Positions 1 to 6,585 of a stretch of 9,816 nt of DNA are shown piece by piece (position 1 is the stretch's first letter; every line of letters starts with the position of its first letter). The stretch is taken from positions 1 to 9,816 of the forward strand of contig WGDG01000045.1 of assembly GCA_015493425.1 (NCBI GenBank), written 5' to 3'. Origin of the DNA: Sulfurovum sp. GTDB lineage: Bacteria; Campylobacterota; Campylobacteria; Campylobacterales; Sulfurovaceae. A program made the translations under genes and the position numbers. Under the pieces are notes generated by a model. It saw only the letters and a list, made by a program, of their open reading frames with translations, made no database searches and was not told where the DNA came from.

Positions 1-566
1 ATATCAAGCAAAACAAAGGCCGCCAGTGCCCAGAATGAAATACCCATATGAATCTGTGCGTAACCTATCAGCTTGACCAGTGCAACAAAAATACTAACCA
101 GAAAAATCTCACTCATATTCCACGGCTTCAAATGCGAAAGCAGTATAAGCAGTTCCCTGAGCAGACGGGGAGAACCTTTGAATTTTAATATGGCAAAGAT
201 CACAAAATAGAGCAGCATAATCAGCAGCGGAAACAGAAAGATCAGAAACAGACAAAGCATTCCGACAATATAAAAACCGTTTTGAAAAAGGCTCAAAAAG
301 GTTTTGGTCAGTGTGATGTACTGTGTATGTCCCAATATCTCTATTTTGACAAGCGGGAAAAGGTTGGCCATAAAAAAGAAAATCAGTGCCGTAAGACTGA
401 GTGCCAGTCCATGATCGATCAGTTTGCTGTCGTAACGGTAGAGAACACTGCCACATTCACTGCAGCATGCCTTGGCACCGTCTTGAATGGGGATCTCCTT
501 GTGTACGGTATGGCATTTATGGCAGATGACAAGTTCATCGAGCGCCGCTTCGCTTTCAATTTTCAT
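1..566 (-). CDS. pqiA: PqiA-family (paraquat-inducible protein A) inner-membrane protein, C-terminus off the left edge
   Basis: The frame runs from an ATG at 566 leftward with no stop to the window edge (188 codons seen), so the gene is partial. The N-terminus is a cytoplasmic zinc ribbon with two Cys pairs, C15-x2-C18 and C35-x2-C38. Hydrophobic segments follow at about 52-72 (containing ANLFP, typical of the family), 98-125, 152-170 and 174 onward. The stretch KPWNMSEIFLVSIFVALVKL near 147-166 is also typical of the PqiA domain. In the known PqiAB and LetAB systems this protein is the inner-membrane partner of an MCE protein in lipid transport between membranes. An MCE partner would lie to the left, outside the window, so that role is inferred. 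No Shine-Dalgarno precedes the ATG; a palindrome with TATAAT lies directly upstream, suggesting a leaderless or near-leaderless message. Family assignment is firm, exact function less so. Confidence 0.88.
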   Translation of the reverse strand, partial: MKIESEAALDELVICHKCHTVHKEIPIQDGAKACCSECGSVLYRYDSKLIDHGLALSLTALIFFFMANLFPLVKIEILGHTQYITLTKTFLSLFQNGFYIVGMLCLFLIFLFPLLIMLLYFVIFAILKFKGSPRLLRELLILLSHLKPWNMSEIFLVSIFVALVKLIGYAQIHMGISFWALAAFVLLD

Positions 567-583
567 GGCTATAATTATAGCCA
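566..583. promoter_or_regulatory. Perfect 18-bp palindrome carrying divergent -10 elements
   Basis: The sequence tggctataattatagcca reads the same on both strands. It contains TATAAT on the plus strand (570-575) and on the minus strand (579-574), overlapping by two bases. The plus-strand copy would start transcription near 582, about 20 bases before the downstream ATG at 603. The minus-strand copy would start transcription near 567-566, at the pqiA ATG itself. The two -10 elements cannot be occupied at once, and the symmetry also fits a repressor operator. No convincing -35 is seen on either strand, which is usual for Campylobacterota sigma-70 promoters. Confidence 0.6.
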
Positions 584-602
584 ATGAAGATAAGGGGGAC
601 AG

Positions 603-1283
603 ATGCGTATTCTCTCCATAGGCAAAGCACTTACACATGACAGACTCACCATCGACCATATCGGATCATCCGAACTTGCCGCACACCATGATATTGAATG
701 TTACGACTATGTCATCATTAACGGCGGAGACGGCACCATACGGCGTGTTCTTGCACAGCTGCATACCCTGCAGAAACAGCCGGTTTTTATTTTGAATCCT
801 ACAGGCTCATTCAATGTCGTCGCAAAAATACACAAGGCTCCTCCTATTGACAAAGTACTTGATATGCTGGCTGCAGGCGGCACACCTCCTACGCAGAAAC
901 ATCATATTTTCAAACTCAACGACGAGCTTTTTCTCTTCTCGGCAGGCAACATGGGTGACCTTCAACACATTTTCCTCTCTGAAACATTCCGCTTCGGCTG
1001 GCTTAAACACGGCATTGCCAAATACATCCTTGCCGTACTTTTCCTTCTTCCCGTACACCTCATCATGACCCCTTTTATGCTCATGAGCTCCACACGCTTT
1101 TTCATCTTCACCCCACTGCGTTTTGTCAAAAAATTCGGCAGTTTCTATGGGGAAGTACACCATATAGAACTTGACCTTGACAACGATTATAATATGCTCG
1201 AACTCGACGGAGATATTGTGATTGTCAAGGGAAGGCACCTCACCATTCGACAGGCAGGCAATGTCCGTGTTGTGGTACGATAG
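603..1283 (+). CDS. Compact diacylglycerol kinase-like (YegS/DAGK fold) protein
   Basis: This 226-residue protein carries GGDGT at residues 41-45, the nucleotide-binding signature of the diacylglycerol kinase/sphingosine kinase/NAD kinase superfamily. A second glycine motif, NPTGSFNVVAK (65-75), sits where lipid kinases have the GTxNDFAR motif. ELDGD (200-204) matches the late DGE motif. It is shorter than usual bacterial lipid kinases (about 300 residues): the protein enters almost directly at GGDGT and lacks the first strand with the NPxSG phosphate loop. Residues 141-163 are strongly hydrophobic and may bind or cross the membrane. The ATG at 603 is preceded by a purine-rich ribosome site (aaggggga). 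The promoter is probably the TATAAT at 570-575, shared back to back with pqiA. Phosphorylation of a lipid-type substrate is the likely reaction, but the substrate cannot be told from sequence. Confidence 0.78.
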   Translation: MRILSIGKALTHDRLTIDHIGSSELAAHHDIECYDYVIINGGDGTIRRVLAQLHTLQKQPVFILNPTGSFNVVAKIHKAPPIDKVLDMLAAGGTPPTQKHHIFKLNDELFLFSAGNMGDLQHIFLSETFRFGWLKHGIAKYILAVLFLLPVHLIMTPFMLMSSTRFFIFTPLRFVKKFGSFYGEVHHIELDLDNDYNMLELDGDIVIVKGRHLTIRQAGNVRVVVR

Positions 1284-1294
1284 TCTGTAAGCCC

Positions 1295-1322
1295 TTATTA
1301 TGCATAATAATGATTAATCATT
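1295..1322. repeat. Two adjacent perfect palindromes upstream of the sensor kinase
   Basis: A 16-bp palindrome, ttattatgcataataa (1295-1310), overlaps by two bases with a 14-bp palindrome, aatgattaatcatt (1309-1322), which a run of five T follows. They lie 12-43 bases after the stop of the DAGK-like gene and just before a -10 element. Either they are operator sites (centres about 47 and 34 bases before the inferred transcription start) or the AT-rich stem with T-run is a weak terminator. Almost all pairs are A-T, which makes the terminator reading the poorer one. Confidence 0.5.
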
Positions 1323-1334
1323 TTTATTTAAATC

Positions 1335-1343
1335 TGATATAAT
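1335..1343 (+). promoter_or_regulatory. Extended -10 promoter for the sensor kinase gene
   Basis: TGATATAAT is a TGN-TATAAT extended -10 element. Transcription would start near 1350, leaving a leader of about 34 bases before the ATG at 1384. The surrounding DNA is very AT-rich and no -35 box is evident. Confidence 0.55.
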
Positions 1344-1383
1344 AACATGCAACTTCAATATTCGTATAAAGTACCAAAAAAGT

Positions 1384-3441
1384 ATGACACATAAGCTATC
1401 GCTACGTACCAAACTCTATGTTCCTTTGGCAATACTCTCTATTATCATTATCTTTTTCAGTTCCATAACCATCTATGAAAACTTTCAAAAAGTCTCCTAC
1501 TATAAACAGTTAAAAAAAGAAACTTTTTTTATGGTAAAAATTGCGGCCCTTGTACATAATATTCAAGAAGAACGGGGACTGACTACCGGATACCTTAACA
1601 GTGGTAACTTTAAAGAGAGGCTCATACAACAGCGGGAGCGTACCAACAAAAGCTACAAACAGATTATCTCCTGTATACAGTCACACCATGCAGCCTATAC
1701 AAAAATGTTTACAAATATTATTGCCGGTGCTGTTGCTCTTGACCCTTTGAGGAAACGCGTTGACAACCATACTATTACAACAGAAGAAGCTTTTAAACGC
1801 TATAGCCAAATCAACCAGACAATGCTGCATGGTATTACCATTCTTGCTAATGATTTTTATCAACCTGAAATTACAAAGGATATACTTGCCTATACCCATC
1901 TTCTCTACCTAGCTGAATACCGGGGGAAAGAGAGGGCTAATGGGTTGCTGATTATTGGAGAACACAACCCATCTCCTATTACCCTGAAACATTTTGCCCA
2001 AAATATTGCTGTTGCCAAAGAGCATGAACATCTCTTTTTGCAATATGCCGACATGAATACAATCACGCAGTATAAAAAACTGATGCGCTCTGCCGAAGTA
2101 CTGAAAATAGATGCGATCGAAAAAGATATATTCTTGCACAATCACAGTCTTTTTACCAACCCCAAAGAGTGGTTCCAAATCATGACCGGAATGATTAATC
2201 ATATCGATAAAATTGGCGCAAAGATACAAAGCACTTTAAAAACATCTATTATTGTGCTTTACAATCAGGCACAAAACAGATTTACAATAATACTTTTACT
2301 AAGCCTCCTTACGTTGGTTGTGGTTGCCGGGGCTGTTTATATCTTTGCAGTTATGATCAAAGAGGAAAAGCTGAAACATTTGATCAGCCAAAAATATATT
2401 ATCAGCTCCATGACAGACCGTAAAGGAAATATCGTTGATGTCAGTCAGGCATTCTGCGACATCTCCGGATACACCAGAGAAGAACTGATCGGGAAACCAC
2501 ACAACATTGTTCGCCATCCTGAAACCCCCAAAGAGGTCTTCAAGGAGATGTGGTCAAAACTAAAAAGAGGCAAAAGCTGGAGCGGTAAAGTAAAAAATCG
2601 TACCAAAAATGGAGGCTACTATTGGGTCTATGCCAATATAGAGCCCTTCTTTGACCAGAAAGGTAATATTACAAGTTATATCTCTACAAGAATAGATATC
2701 ACAGAACAGGAAAAACTTGCACAGCAATTTGAAGAAGAGCGGCGTAGACGTATGGAGACTGAGACGATGATGGCGCAACAAAGCAGGCTTGCACAGATGG
2801 GAGAGATGCTGAGTATGATCGCTCATCAGTGGAGACAACCTCTTGCAGCCATCAGTTCTACCAGTAACACCATTTACCTTCGAACCAAACAGCCTGAATG
2901 TGATAAAGAGACTATTGCATCTCTTGCTATGAAAATTTCAGAATTCACCCAGCATCTGACCACTACCATTGAGGATTTCAGGAACTTTTTCAAACCAAAC
3001 AAAACAAAAGTCCATACTGACTTCGAAAAGATCACGCAGAAAGTCATCAATATCATCGAAAGCTCTTTGATCAACAAAAATATTGACCTTCAGGTAGAAA
3101 TAAAAGAGATTGTAAGCTTTGAAAATTTTGAGAATGAACTAATGCAAGTGATCCTCAACCTTATCAAAAATGCAGAAGACGCACTTATTGACAATCATAT
3201 TGATAATCCCCGTATTACCATATTGATTGACGGTAGGACCATCCGTATATGTGACAATGCAGGAGGGATTGATGATGCTATCATTGACAAAATATACGAT
3301 CCTTATTTTTCAACAAAAATGCAGAAAGACGGTACAGGCCTGGGGCTCTATATGAGTAAAATTATTATTGAAAAGAACTGTGGGGGCACACTGCTTCATG
3401 AAAATAAAGACGATGGAGCCTGCTTTACCATTATTATCTAA
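1384..3441 (+). CDS. Membrane sensor histidine kinase with NIT-like sensor and PAS domains
   Basis: The 685-residue protein has a first membrane helix at about 12-31 and a second at about 301-325, enclosing a helical periplasmic sensor of some 270 residues. Near its start is QEERGLTTGYLNSG (61-74), the ERG-x-GYL-x-SG type signature of NIT (nitrate/nitrite-sensing) domains. A PAS domain follows at about 336-440, with NIVRHPETPKEVFKEMW resembling aerotaxis-type PAS. A short coiled linker leads to HisKA with phospho-acceptor H481 in AHQWRQPL, then a HATPase domain with N596 (N box), DNAGG at 624-628 (G1) and GTGLGL at 650-655 (G2). All catalytic motifs are intact, so an active kinase is expected. 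There is no receiver domain, and no response regulator lies within the window. The gene is visibly more AT-rich than the helicase/RNase pair to its right. No clear Shine-Dalgarno precedes the ATG. Nitrate or nitrite as the signal is inference from the domain family. Confidence 0.9.
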   Translation: MTHKLSLRTKLYVPLAILSIIIIFFSSITIYENFQKVSYYKQLKKETFFMVKIAALVHNIQEERGLTTGYLNSGNFKERLIQQRERTNKSYKQIISCIQSHHAAYTKMFTNIIAGAVALDPLRKRVDNHTITTEEAFKRYSQINQTMLHGITILANDFYQPEITKDILAYTHLLYLAEYRGKERANGLLIIGEHNPSPITLKHFAQNIAVAKEHEHLFLQYADMNTITQYKKLMRSAEVLKIDAIEKDIFLHNHSLFTNPKEWFQIMTGMINHIDKIGAKIQSTLKTSIIVLYNQAQNRFTIILLLSLLTLVVVAGAVYIFAVMIKEEKLKHLISQKYIISSMTDRKGNIVDVSQAFCDISGYTREELIGKPHNIVRHPETPKEVFKEMWSKLKRGKSWSGKVKNRTKNGGYYWVYANIEPFFDQKGNITSYISTRIDITEQEKLAQQFEEERRRRMETETMMAQQSRLAQMGEMLSMIAHQWRQPLAAISSTSNTIYLRTKQPECDKETIASLAMKISEFTQHLTTTIEDFRNFFKPNKTKVHTDFEKITQKVINIIESSLINKNIDLQVEIKEIVSFENFENELMQVILNLIKNAEDALIDNHIDNPRITILIDGRTIRICDNAGGIDDAIIDKIYDPYFSTKMQKDGTGLGLYMSKIIIEKNCGGTLLHENKDDGACFTIII

Positions 3442-4769
3442 TTGGAACTCAAATTCTGATAATACAAAACCACCCGCTGGTCGACATGAATGACACGCTG
3501 CAGATAGTGCGCCAGGTTACCTCGGCCAAAGTCTATTTTCAGACGCTTGGGGTCAATGGCGCGTGAGATGGCGACATAAAACTGGCTGGGTGCAAAGATG
3601 TTATCGACGTTACACACGAGATTGTCGATGCTCATCCCCTGACTTTTGTGTATCGTCACCGCATAGGCAAGTTTGAGCGGAAACTGCGAGAGGGTTGCCA
3701 GAGAGACCTGTTCGACATGACCGTCTTCATGTACGAGCATATCGAGCAGATCGAAATCGTGCCGTTCCACACGGACAAATTCATGCTCCTTTTCGACAAT
3801 GAGATGATCCTCCTCGATCGCATGCAGCACACCCCTCTCACCGTTAACGAACTTGCCCCACTTGTTGACAGTAAAGAGGACAGGCACACCCACTTTGAGT
3901 GTCAACTGCTCAGAGATAGGCAGCAGCTTCTTCCACCCTTCCAGTTTTTTCTCATGGACATTTCCGAACTTCTCCACATTGGCAAAGAGAATTGTCTCTT
4001 CAGTATCAAGCTCATTGAGTCTGGCACGGTTGGTGCGCTCCACTTCCGCGTTTCGCCCGAAAAGATAGGTAGGATCCGGCTCAAGCGCTTCATTATTCCA
4101 GAGCCGGTGCATGTAGGCACTGACCTCTTCATCACAGATGCCCATACGCACTTTGGAGAGGATGTGCGTAAACTCCGCATCGTGCGTTCGCTTCATCTGT
4201 GTCAGCTCAATGACGGTCAGATCGAACCGCTCCCACGCCAGCGACTCGAAGGCGTAGAGCTTTTCGCCGAAGATGTCCCCACTATTTTGTCTCTGTTGCA
4301 CAGGGGGAAGCTGAAAAAAGTCACCAACGAAGAGGACTTTCCCAAGATATCCGTAGGCATTCAGACGATAGGCGATCATATCGAGCAGATCGGCACTGAC
4401 CATTGAAATCTCATCGATGATAATGAGATCGGTTGCCTTTAATACCTTTTTGAGATCACTCAGCCGCTTCTTGGCACGCTTGTCCTGCTGTGCCAGTTCT
4501 TCAAAGTTTGAAGCGATGCCAAAAACAAAGAAGCTGTGTACGGTAAAACCGCCGATGTTGACTGCACTCACCCCTGTCGAACCAAGCGCTACCACCTGCT
4601 TGCCGCGTTTTCGGTAGTCGGCAATCACCTCATTGGTAATGTAACTCTTCCCCGTTCCCGCACCACCGGTAAGAAAGACATTACTGTGTTTGAGCGATTC
4701 AAGCACATCGTGTTTATCTGCCATACCCTGCCCTGTCGACAATGCCGTATCGGCATCGGCTGTTGACAT
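3438..4769 (-). CDS. PIF1-like SF1B DNA helicase / AAA-type ATPase
   Basis: With the ATG at 4769 the protein is 443 residues. Motifs in order are Walker A GGAGTGKS (35-42), Walker B LIIIDE (115-120) followed by ISMV, the glutamine motif GDFFQLPPV, and near the C-terminus VTIHKSQG and YVAISRA. This is the SF1B layout of PIF1/RecD-type 5'-to-3' helicases, in its short form without added domains. The start is uncertain. ATG 4769 has a good ribosome site (GAGGG, five bases upstream) but overlaps the RNase T2 gene by 56 bases. ATG 4724 overlaps by only 11, has AGGG upstream, and gives an N-terminus (MADKHDVLESLK) usual in this family. The gene is probably translated from the RNase T2 message. Its TAG stop (3440-3438) overlaps the sensor kinase TAA. 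DNA unwinding in repair or replication is the family role; the precise task is unknown. Confidence 0.88.
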   Translation of the reverse strand: MSTADADTALSTGQGMADKHDVLESLKHSNVFLTGGAGTGKSYITNEVIADYRKRGKQVVALGSTGVSAVNIGGFTVHSFFVFGIASNFEELAQQDKRAKKRLSDLKKVLKATDLIIIDEISMVSADLLDMIAYRLNAYGYLGKVLFVGDFFQLPPVQQRQNSGDIFGEKLYAFESLAWERFDLTVIELTQMKRTHDAEFTHILSKVRMGICDEEVSAYMHRLWNNEALEPDPTYLFGRNAEVERTNRARLNELDTEETILFANVEKFGNVHEKKLEGWKKLLPISEQLTLKVGVPVLFTVNKWGKFVNGERGVLHAIEEDHLIVEKEHEFVRVERHDFDLLDMLVHEDGHVEQVSLATLSQFPLKLAYAVTIHKSQGMSIDNLVCNVDNIFAPSQFYVAISRAIDPKRLKIDFGRGNLAHYLQRVIHVDQRVVLYYQNLSSN

Positions 4770-5616
4770 TGCTACCCTCTGAAAGTGCACGTGCCAGTGT
4801 ACTGTCACTTCTGCCAAGATGCAGCCATACTTCGGTAATTAGCCCTCTTTTACAGCGCAGCTCGACATGACTGCCACTGTTTCTTCCAAAACTCTTATCA
4901 AAAGCTTTGCGTACCTGTTCAATACGCAAACGTTTTCCGGCATTTTTCTGAAAAAGTCTCGCAACCGCACTCTGCCGTACCTCGTGTACAAGGTGGGCAG
5001 CATGTGTAAAGTAGGTTTCCGCATCCGTACCGTAGCAGGTGCCGTGCTTGATCCACTCATGGCGGTGAAGGTTGGAAACAGCACCGGGCATCACCTCCTG
5101 AAGCCTGACACGTGTCTGGGGAGAAAGCTTTGGTTCTGGAAGCTGCTGCCATCTTCCCTCTCTGTCAGCAATAACGTAACGCTTTGGCACACCGCAATAA
5201 ATATTTCCCCTCGGCTGTGGCCAGAGGCCGTGGAGTGTAAAATTGCCGCTGTTGCGTCTATTTTTACACTCCTTTTTATAGCGGTGCGTTTCGCAAAAGG
5301 CGTTATGCCAGCTGAGTGCCAGCAGGTTCTTTGGTGAAACAGCTTTGTGCTTTATCGTTTTTGTCCGGCTGTTTTGAGAGAGGCAGTCATCATCCACCCA
5401 GCGCTGTGAAGGGCTTTTGTTGGGTATTTTAAGTAAATACTGCCCCTTGTGGCGGCGCAGGACTTCATAGCTGCTGCCGGGTTCGAGAACAAGGTTTCCA
5501 CTGTTTTGGGTATGTTTGAGGTTATTATAAAGGCCGCAAGCCTGTGTAGCCGTCATTGCCGTGCGTGCAGAGAGCACAGAACCAAGCAATAGTAGCAGCA
5601 GTAAAATACGCTTCAT
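4714..5616 (-). CDS. Secreted RNase T2 family ribonuclease with extra N-terminal domain
   Basis: The 300-residue protein begins with a signal peptide (KR followed by a leucine run, likely cleaved after A17 or A20), so it acts in the periplasm or outside. Both active-site segments of RNase T2 are present: CAS I FTLHGLWP (126-133, H129) and CAS II HEWIKHGTC (186-194, with H186, E187, K190 and H191). Eight cysteines in the mature part (27, 78, 108, 117, 141, 194, 255, 288) fit four disulfides. Residues 24-80, before the catalytic core, form a small separate unit bounded by C27 and C78 (ACGLYNNL...PGSSYEVL...WVDDDC) that resembles an SH3b fold; this is my reading of the pattern, not a proven homology. 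The ATG is preceded by AGGA at good spacing, with TATAAT at 5647-5642. The 3' end overlaps the helicase gene. Non-specific RNA cleavage via a cyclic phosphate is the family reaction. Confidence 0.92.
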   Translation of the reverse strand: MKRILLLLLLLGSVLSARTAMTATQACGLYNNLKHTQNSGNLVLEPGSSYEVLRRHKGQYLLKIPNKSPSQRWVDDDCLSQNSRTKTIKHKAVSPKNLLALSWHNAFCETHRYKKECKNRRNSGNFTLHGLWPQPRGNIYCGVPKRYVIADREGRWQQLPEPKLSPQTRVRLQEVMPGAVSNLHRHEWIKHGTCYGTDAETYFTHAAHLVHEVRQSAVARLFQKNAGKRLRIEQVRKAFDKSFGRNSGSHVELRCKRGLITEVWLHLGRSDSTLARALSEGSNVNSRCRYGIVDRAGYGR

Positions 5617-5641
5617 CTTTTATCCTGAAATCTTTGGAGGT

Positions 5642-5647
5642 ATTATA
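5642..5647 (-). promoter_or_regulatory. -10 element for the RNase T2-helicase unit
   Basis: On the minus strand the bases read TATAAT, a perfect -10. Transcription would begin near 5635, giving a leader of roughly 20 bases that contains the AGGA ribosome site before the ATG at 5616. The same stretch on the plus strand offers TATTAT/TATACT, possible weaker -10 elements for the divergent lyase-family gene. Confidence 0.5.
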
Positions 5648-5666
5648 CTCAAATTACCGTTTTTTT

Positions 5667-5679
5667 CGCTATGATAGCG
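5667..5679. promoter_or_regulatory. 13-bp inverted repeat with -10-like core next to a start codon
   Basis: The bases cgctatgatagcg form two 6-bp arms (cgctat / atagcg) around a single G, ending two bases before the ATG at 5682. TATGAT (5670-5675) within it is one base off the -10 consensus and would place the transcription start on the ATG itself. No Shine-Dalgarno is seen in front of this ATG. The arms share GCTAT...ATAGC with the palindrome at 566-583. Confidence 0.42.
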
Positions 5680-5681
5680 GT

Positions 5682-6584
5682 ATGATTTTTGAAAACCTCG
5701 ACCAGCTGCCATCCACATTCGGCAATGCCCAAAAGCCACCCTGCCCCCACAGGCGCCGCCGCTCCAACATGATGCTCAACCCGCTCAACCTCAAGCACCT
5801 CAACCGCATCGATGAAAACGAGGCGGATATGATCACCCTCAACCTCGAAGATGCTATTGCCCCCGGGCGTAAAAAGGAGGCCTTGCACAACATTGCACTT
5901 TTCCTCTCCCATCTTGAAGCAAGCAATAGCTATATCATTGTACGTGTCAATCCCCTGAATGAAGGCGGTGAAGAAGAAATAGCTTTTCTGAATGATTTTG
6001 GTTTCGATGCAGTGCGTGTTGCCAAGGTTAAAAACCAGTACGATATTGCCCGTGCCCTGACACTGCTTTCTTCGGAAAAAGAGCTGCATATTTCACTTGA
6101 AACCAAAGAGGCATTTTCTTCACTGGCAACCTTGCGCATAGACGAACGGCTCACCGTTGCCAATCTTGGCATACTTGATCTGCTCTCCTCCCTGGAACTG
6201 CCGCAATCCCTTGTCAAACTTGATAATCCCGCTATCGACTACATCCTCTCCAAATTCCTCATCGATGCCAAGACAGCCGGCATCCATCCTATCTCCTTTA
6301 TGTTTCAGGAATACAACGACACTGAAACCTTTAGAAGATGGTGCGAAAGAGAAAAAACAATGGGCTTTGAGAGCAAGGCCTGCATGGGTCCCAAACAGGT
6401 ATCTATTGCCAATGAAATCTTTGGTATCAGCCCCGAAGCTCTTGCACGTGCAGAGCATATCAAAGAGCGCTTCGAAACTGAGGCTGCCCAAGGTAACAAC
6501 GGCTTTATGGATGAACGCTACGGTATCTTCATCGACGAACCCATCTACCGTGATGCCCTTCTGACACTTGAGAGAAAGGAATAA
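5682..6584 (+). CDS. HpcH/HpaI aldolase / citrate lyase beta subunit (CitE-like) family protein
   Basis: The 300-residue protein shows the CitE-type TIM-barrel pattern: NLEDAIAPGRKKEA near the start (strand plus LEDA), IIVRVNP, a DAVRVAKV strand, LETKEA with E140, and GILDLL with D166. E140 and D166 lie 26 residues apart, the spacing of the two acidic metal ligands in this family. The end has HPISFMFQEYNDTETFRRWCER and GPKQVSIANEIFG, as in CoA-ester lyase-like members. The likely reaction is metal-dependent C-C lyase or thioesterase chemistry on an acyl-CoA or 2-oxo acid; the substrate cannot be told. No other citrate lyase subunits are nearby, so true citrate lyase is unlikely. ATG 5682 was chosen because the in-frame extension to 5556 runs antisense into the RNase T2 signal peptide. 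The transglycosylase ATG follows the stop by 1 base, so the two are co-transcribed. Confidence 0.82.
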   Translation: MIFENLDQLPSTFGNAQKPPCPHRRRRSNMMLNPLNLKHLNRIDENEADMITLNLEDAIAPGRKKEALHNIALFLSHLEASNSYIIVRVNPLNEGGEEEIAFLNDFGFDAVRVAKVKNQYDIARALTLLSSEKELHISLETKEAFSSLATLRIDERLTVANLGILDLLSSLELPQSLVKLDNPAIDYILSKFLIDAKTAGIHPISFMFQEYNDTETFRRWCEREKTMGFESKACMGPKQVSIANEIFGISPEALARAEHIKERFETEAAQGNNGFMDERYGIFIDEPIYRDALLTLERKE

Positions 6585-6585
6585 G

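Noticed and set aside
109..587. Overlapping open frames on both strands in the left 600 bases
   Set aside because: Both are out of frame with the PqiA-family gene, which explains the region through Cys pairs, membrane helices and the ANLFP motif.
603..1283. NAD kinase instead of a diacylglycerol kinase-like protein
   Set aside because: GGDGT is shared, but the second motif and the late DGD motif fit the lipid-kinase branch, and the later NAD kinase motifs are not seen.
1311..1330. Rho-independent terminator after the DAGK-like gene
   Set aside because: A T-run follows the palindrome, but the stem is almost all A-T and has no proper loop; kept only as a weak alternative to an operator.
3648..4406. 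Plus-strand open frame of 252 codons
   Set aside because: It lies wholly antisense to the helicase, whose motifs are clear; the translation shows no recognisable domain.
4770..4817. Helicase start at TTG 4817
   Set aside because: It would overlap RNase T2 by over 100 bases, uses a rare start codon, and adds residues with no family match; ATG 4769 or 4724 is better supported.
3438..5616. RNase T2 plus helicase as a defence or toxin system
   Set aside because: The RNase has a clear signal peptide and disulfide pattern, so it is exported; no immunity gene, sensor or mobile element is nearby.
5556..5681. N-terminal extension of the CitE-like gene to 5556
   Set aside because: The added part is antisense to the RNase T2 signal peptide and crosses both promoter regions; family similarity starts after ATG 5682.
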